NCBI RefSeq assembly: GCF_033807715.1
Contig: NC_084596.1
Span: 28,036,879-28,100,878, forward strand
Origin: Cololabis saira
Taxonomy: Eukaryota; Chordata; Actinopteri; Beloniformes; Belonidae
Length of the DNA stretch: 64,000 bases
Reading direction: 5' to 3'
Under the pieces are notes generated by a model. It worked only from the letters and a program-made list of their open reading frames with translations, was not told the origin of the DNA and did no database searches. Both the position numbers and the translations under genes were made by a program. This document shows, one piece after another, positions 62,142-64,000 of this stretch (its first letter is position 1; each line of letters opens with the position of its first letter).

Positions 62142-63796
62142 ATAATTAATAATGATATTAAAGGTGTTGCTGAAACACATAGCTTTACTTCCTTGTGAAA
62201 TAAATGTTATCAGGTAAAATATACTATATAAACACAAATCTGTATTTCAAAAGAATTATTAAAGAAAATTAAAATCATTATATTTTTTATGTGCTATGAC
62301 TTGAGGCACTGACTTACGATAAGTAGGGAAAGTAATACCACTGTCCTTTTCGTGTTTCCATCCTGTGCCTCTCTGTCCTTGCAGGAATGTGCAGATATGA
62401 CTGATGGAGGAGGAGGTGAACTGAGTAGGCCATGGTGGAGAACTTAAACTGTTCATTGTAATAAGCAGAGCTGTAAAACTGTGTCAGATAAATGCTGCCT
62501 CCCCGTTCTTCTTCCCTCCCCTCCCTTTATTCTTTATGGGTCTGTAACTGCATTTGTTATTCATTTGAAGGGCCGGGGGAGCAGTCCATGCCCTGGAGTA
62601 CAAGATATTATTCTTCACTCGCCCCCTAGCACCTCAGTCCTCCCAAAATAACAGCCTCCTGCCTACTGTTTAAAGTCTCTCACCAGAGGCAGCCAAGGGC
62701 GCGGGGCGATCAGGGGGCGTGTTGAGGGGTTGAGGAGAGGAGCAGAGAGAGGCTGAAAGATGTCTCCATAGCTCTCCTGTGAGGAGATCAAAGTGGACCA
62801 TTCCTTCAACCCCATTTGGGTGGAGTCAGAGTGAGAGCCCTCGCTGCTCAAGATGTTGTAACATGGATGATTAGTGACAGTGTAATACTTTGAACATTCT
62901 CTGTACAAAGGGAGAACCCAGCTGAGCGAGAAGCTTTAAACTTTTTCTTGGGGGAAAAGGGGAAAATATGGGGCTTCCTTGGCCACCAGAGAGCAATAAA
63001 GACTGAGATGTAGAAAGATATCACATTCATTTTTCCCGTTTTTTATATGCGACATGGGAATAAAGGACAACAAATAGAGTGTGGGAGGCAGCATGCCTGT
63101 CATACTTTCCCTTATTAGAAAAGGGAAGTCTGGTACATGTTTTTCAATGTCTCACTGACACATTTATTCAGGGAAGTGCAGATATTTGATACACACACTC
63201 CTAAACAGAGATTTAATATGTAATTAATACAGATTTTCCTAGAATACATCTTAATTAACAGTGACCAGTGCAGGACTTTCTGTTTAGTTTAGGGTGGATG
63301 ATGTCTATCTATTTTAAGTTTGAATTCATTTCAAAGATAGGTAGACTGCAAGATACCGCAATCAAGTAAAAGTATTATTACTGTTATAATAAAAAATGAA
63401 TATACTGTTAAAATCCCAAATTCAACTGATTCTCCAACACGTTGACAAGGCAAAGCAATTAAAATATTTTTTTAAAAAGATAAAAAAATAAAACTTGCAA
63501 TTCCGGGTAATTTGTACAGTAATGTATTACGTATCTTTCAGTAAGTCCTGAGTTAACAATCATTTCCATATTAAAACTTTAACCAAAGTGTTTCAAGTAA
63601 ACAGATAAATTATGAAATTTAACAAAATAAACTTTCCACTAATCAAAGCTCATTAAATTCCACCACAAACCACCTTCTAAATCCAAAGTTGTTTTATTTT
63701 CTGAATCATCTGAATTCAAAATTCAAATTCATTTAAAAAAATCTTTATTTATCCCTGAAGAGAAATCAATTAACAGTAGAATTATTAAGGCAGGCA
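62142..63796. other. Non-coding; GC-richer patch at 62480-62830
   Basis: Nothing recognised. The patch is less AT-rich and not low-complexity, with short frames on the minus strand but no known protein. Near 63747-63770 TTTATTTATCCCTGAAGAG resembles a fragment seen beside many fish retroposons. Confidence 0.45.
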
Positions 63797-64000
63797 TCTA
63801 TCCATCATCTGTAACCGTCCTACTGGATGTTACCAGGGTCTGCTGGAGCCTATCCCCGCTTTCTTTAGCTGCCGGAAGGCAGGGGTACACCCTGGAAAAG
63901 GGTCCAGTCCATGAGAGGGCCACAAATAGACAACCAACCACACGCACACACTCCTATGTATAATTTAGAATAATGAGTTAGTCTAACATGCACATTTTTG
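63797..64000 (-). mobile_element. V-SINE-like SINE 3' part, cut by window end
   Basis: Complement of the tail of the SINE dimer at 3057. Shared landmarks are the GGAGCCTATCCC complement (63845 onward), the ACCCTGG and GTCCAG words, and, near the right edge, TCTAACATGCAC, matching the body's CATGCATAGTAGGTTAATT region in reverse. The tRNA-derived head should lie beyond 64000. Confidence 0.7.

Overview
This window looks like teleost fish nuclear DNA: AT-rich, full of simple-sequence repeats, and carrying transposable-element debris typical of ray-finned fishes. That debris includes V-SINE/DANA-like tRNA-derived SINEs, L2/Rex- and RTE-like LINE ends, PIF/Harbinger, hAT and Tc1 remnants, and a Gypsy-like LTR remnant. 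I find no convincing host protein-coding gene, tRNA, rRNA or known microRNA in 64 kb. Nearly all long open frames fall inside repeats (microsatellites, SINEs, LINE ends) or look like chance frames. The window is best read as a gene-poor intergenic or large intronic region. The assignment to teleosts rests on recognising repeat families from memory, not on a database search.

Layout. 1-295: edge of a MITE-like repeat with two adjacent hairpins. 1454-1608 (minus): one weak candidate exon. 3057-3654: a SINE dimer flanked by a single 12-bp target-site duplication (TSD). 3883-5080: a PIF/Harbinger-like element with TTG TSD, a Myb/SANT-like coding scrap and an inner 406-bp unit bounded by perfect 46-bp inverted repeats. 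8895-14826: a repeat cluster with a TTTA microsatellite, two copies (A minus, B plus) of one approximately 1.1-1.5-kb family, an RTE-like LINE 3' end, a 90-bp CT tract, and an LTR-bounded remnant with coding-looking minisatellites. 16935-17235: a minus-strand Rex/L2-like LINE remnant. 21092-21613: a fold-back element with a 6-bp TSD. 31008-31412: a hAT-like MITE with an 8-bp TSD and an internal CTTT tract. 37977-39384: a DNA transposon containing another repeat and a SINE. 39915-41073: third copy (C) of the A/B family. 42925-43090: Tc1-like transposase tail. 55425-55605: a long GATA array. 58325-58895: L2-like LINE with YADD still readable. 59170-59309 and 63797-64000: SINE pieces.

No genes here can be said to work together. 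The informative content is transposon history: insertions bounded by readable TSDs, nesting, a dimeric SINE, and a segmental rearrangement in copy A. The long unannotated stretches may hold conserved regulatory elements, but conservation cannot be judged from one sequence. I did not find an undescribed biological system.
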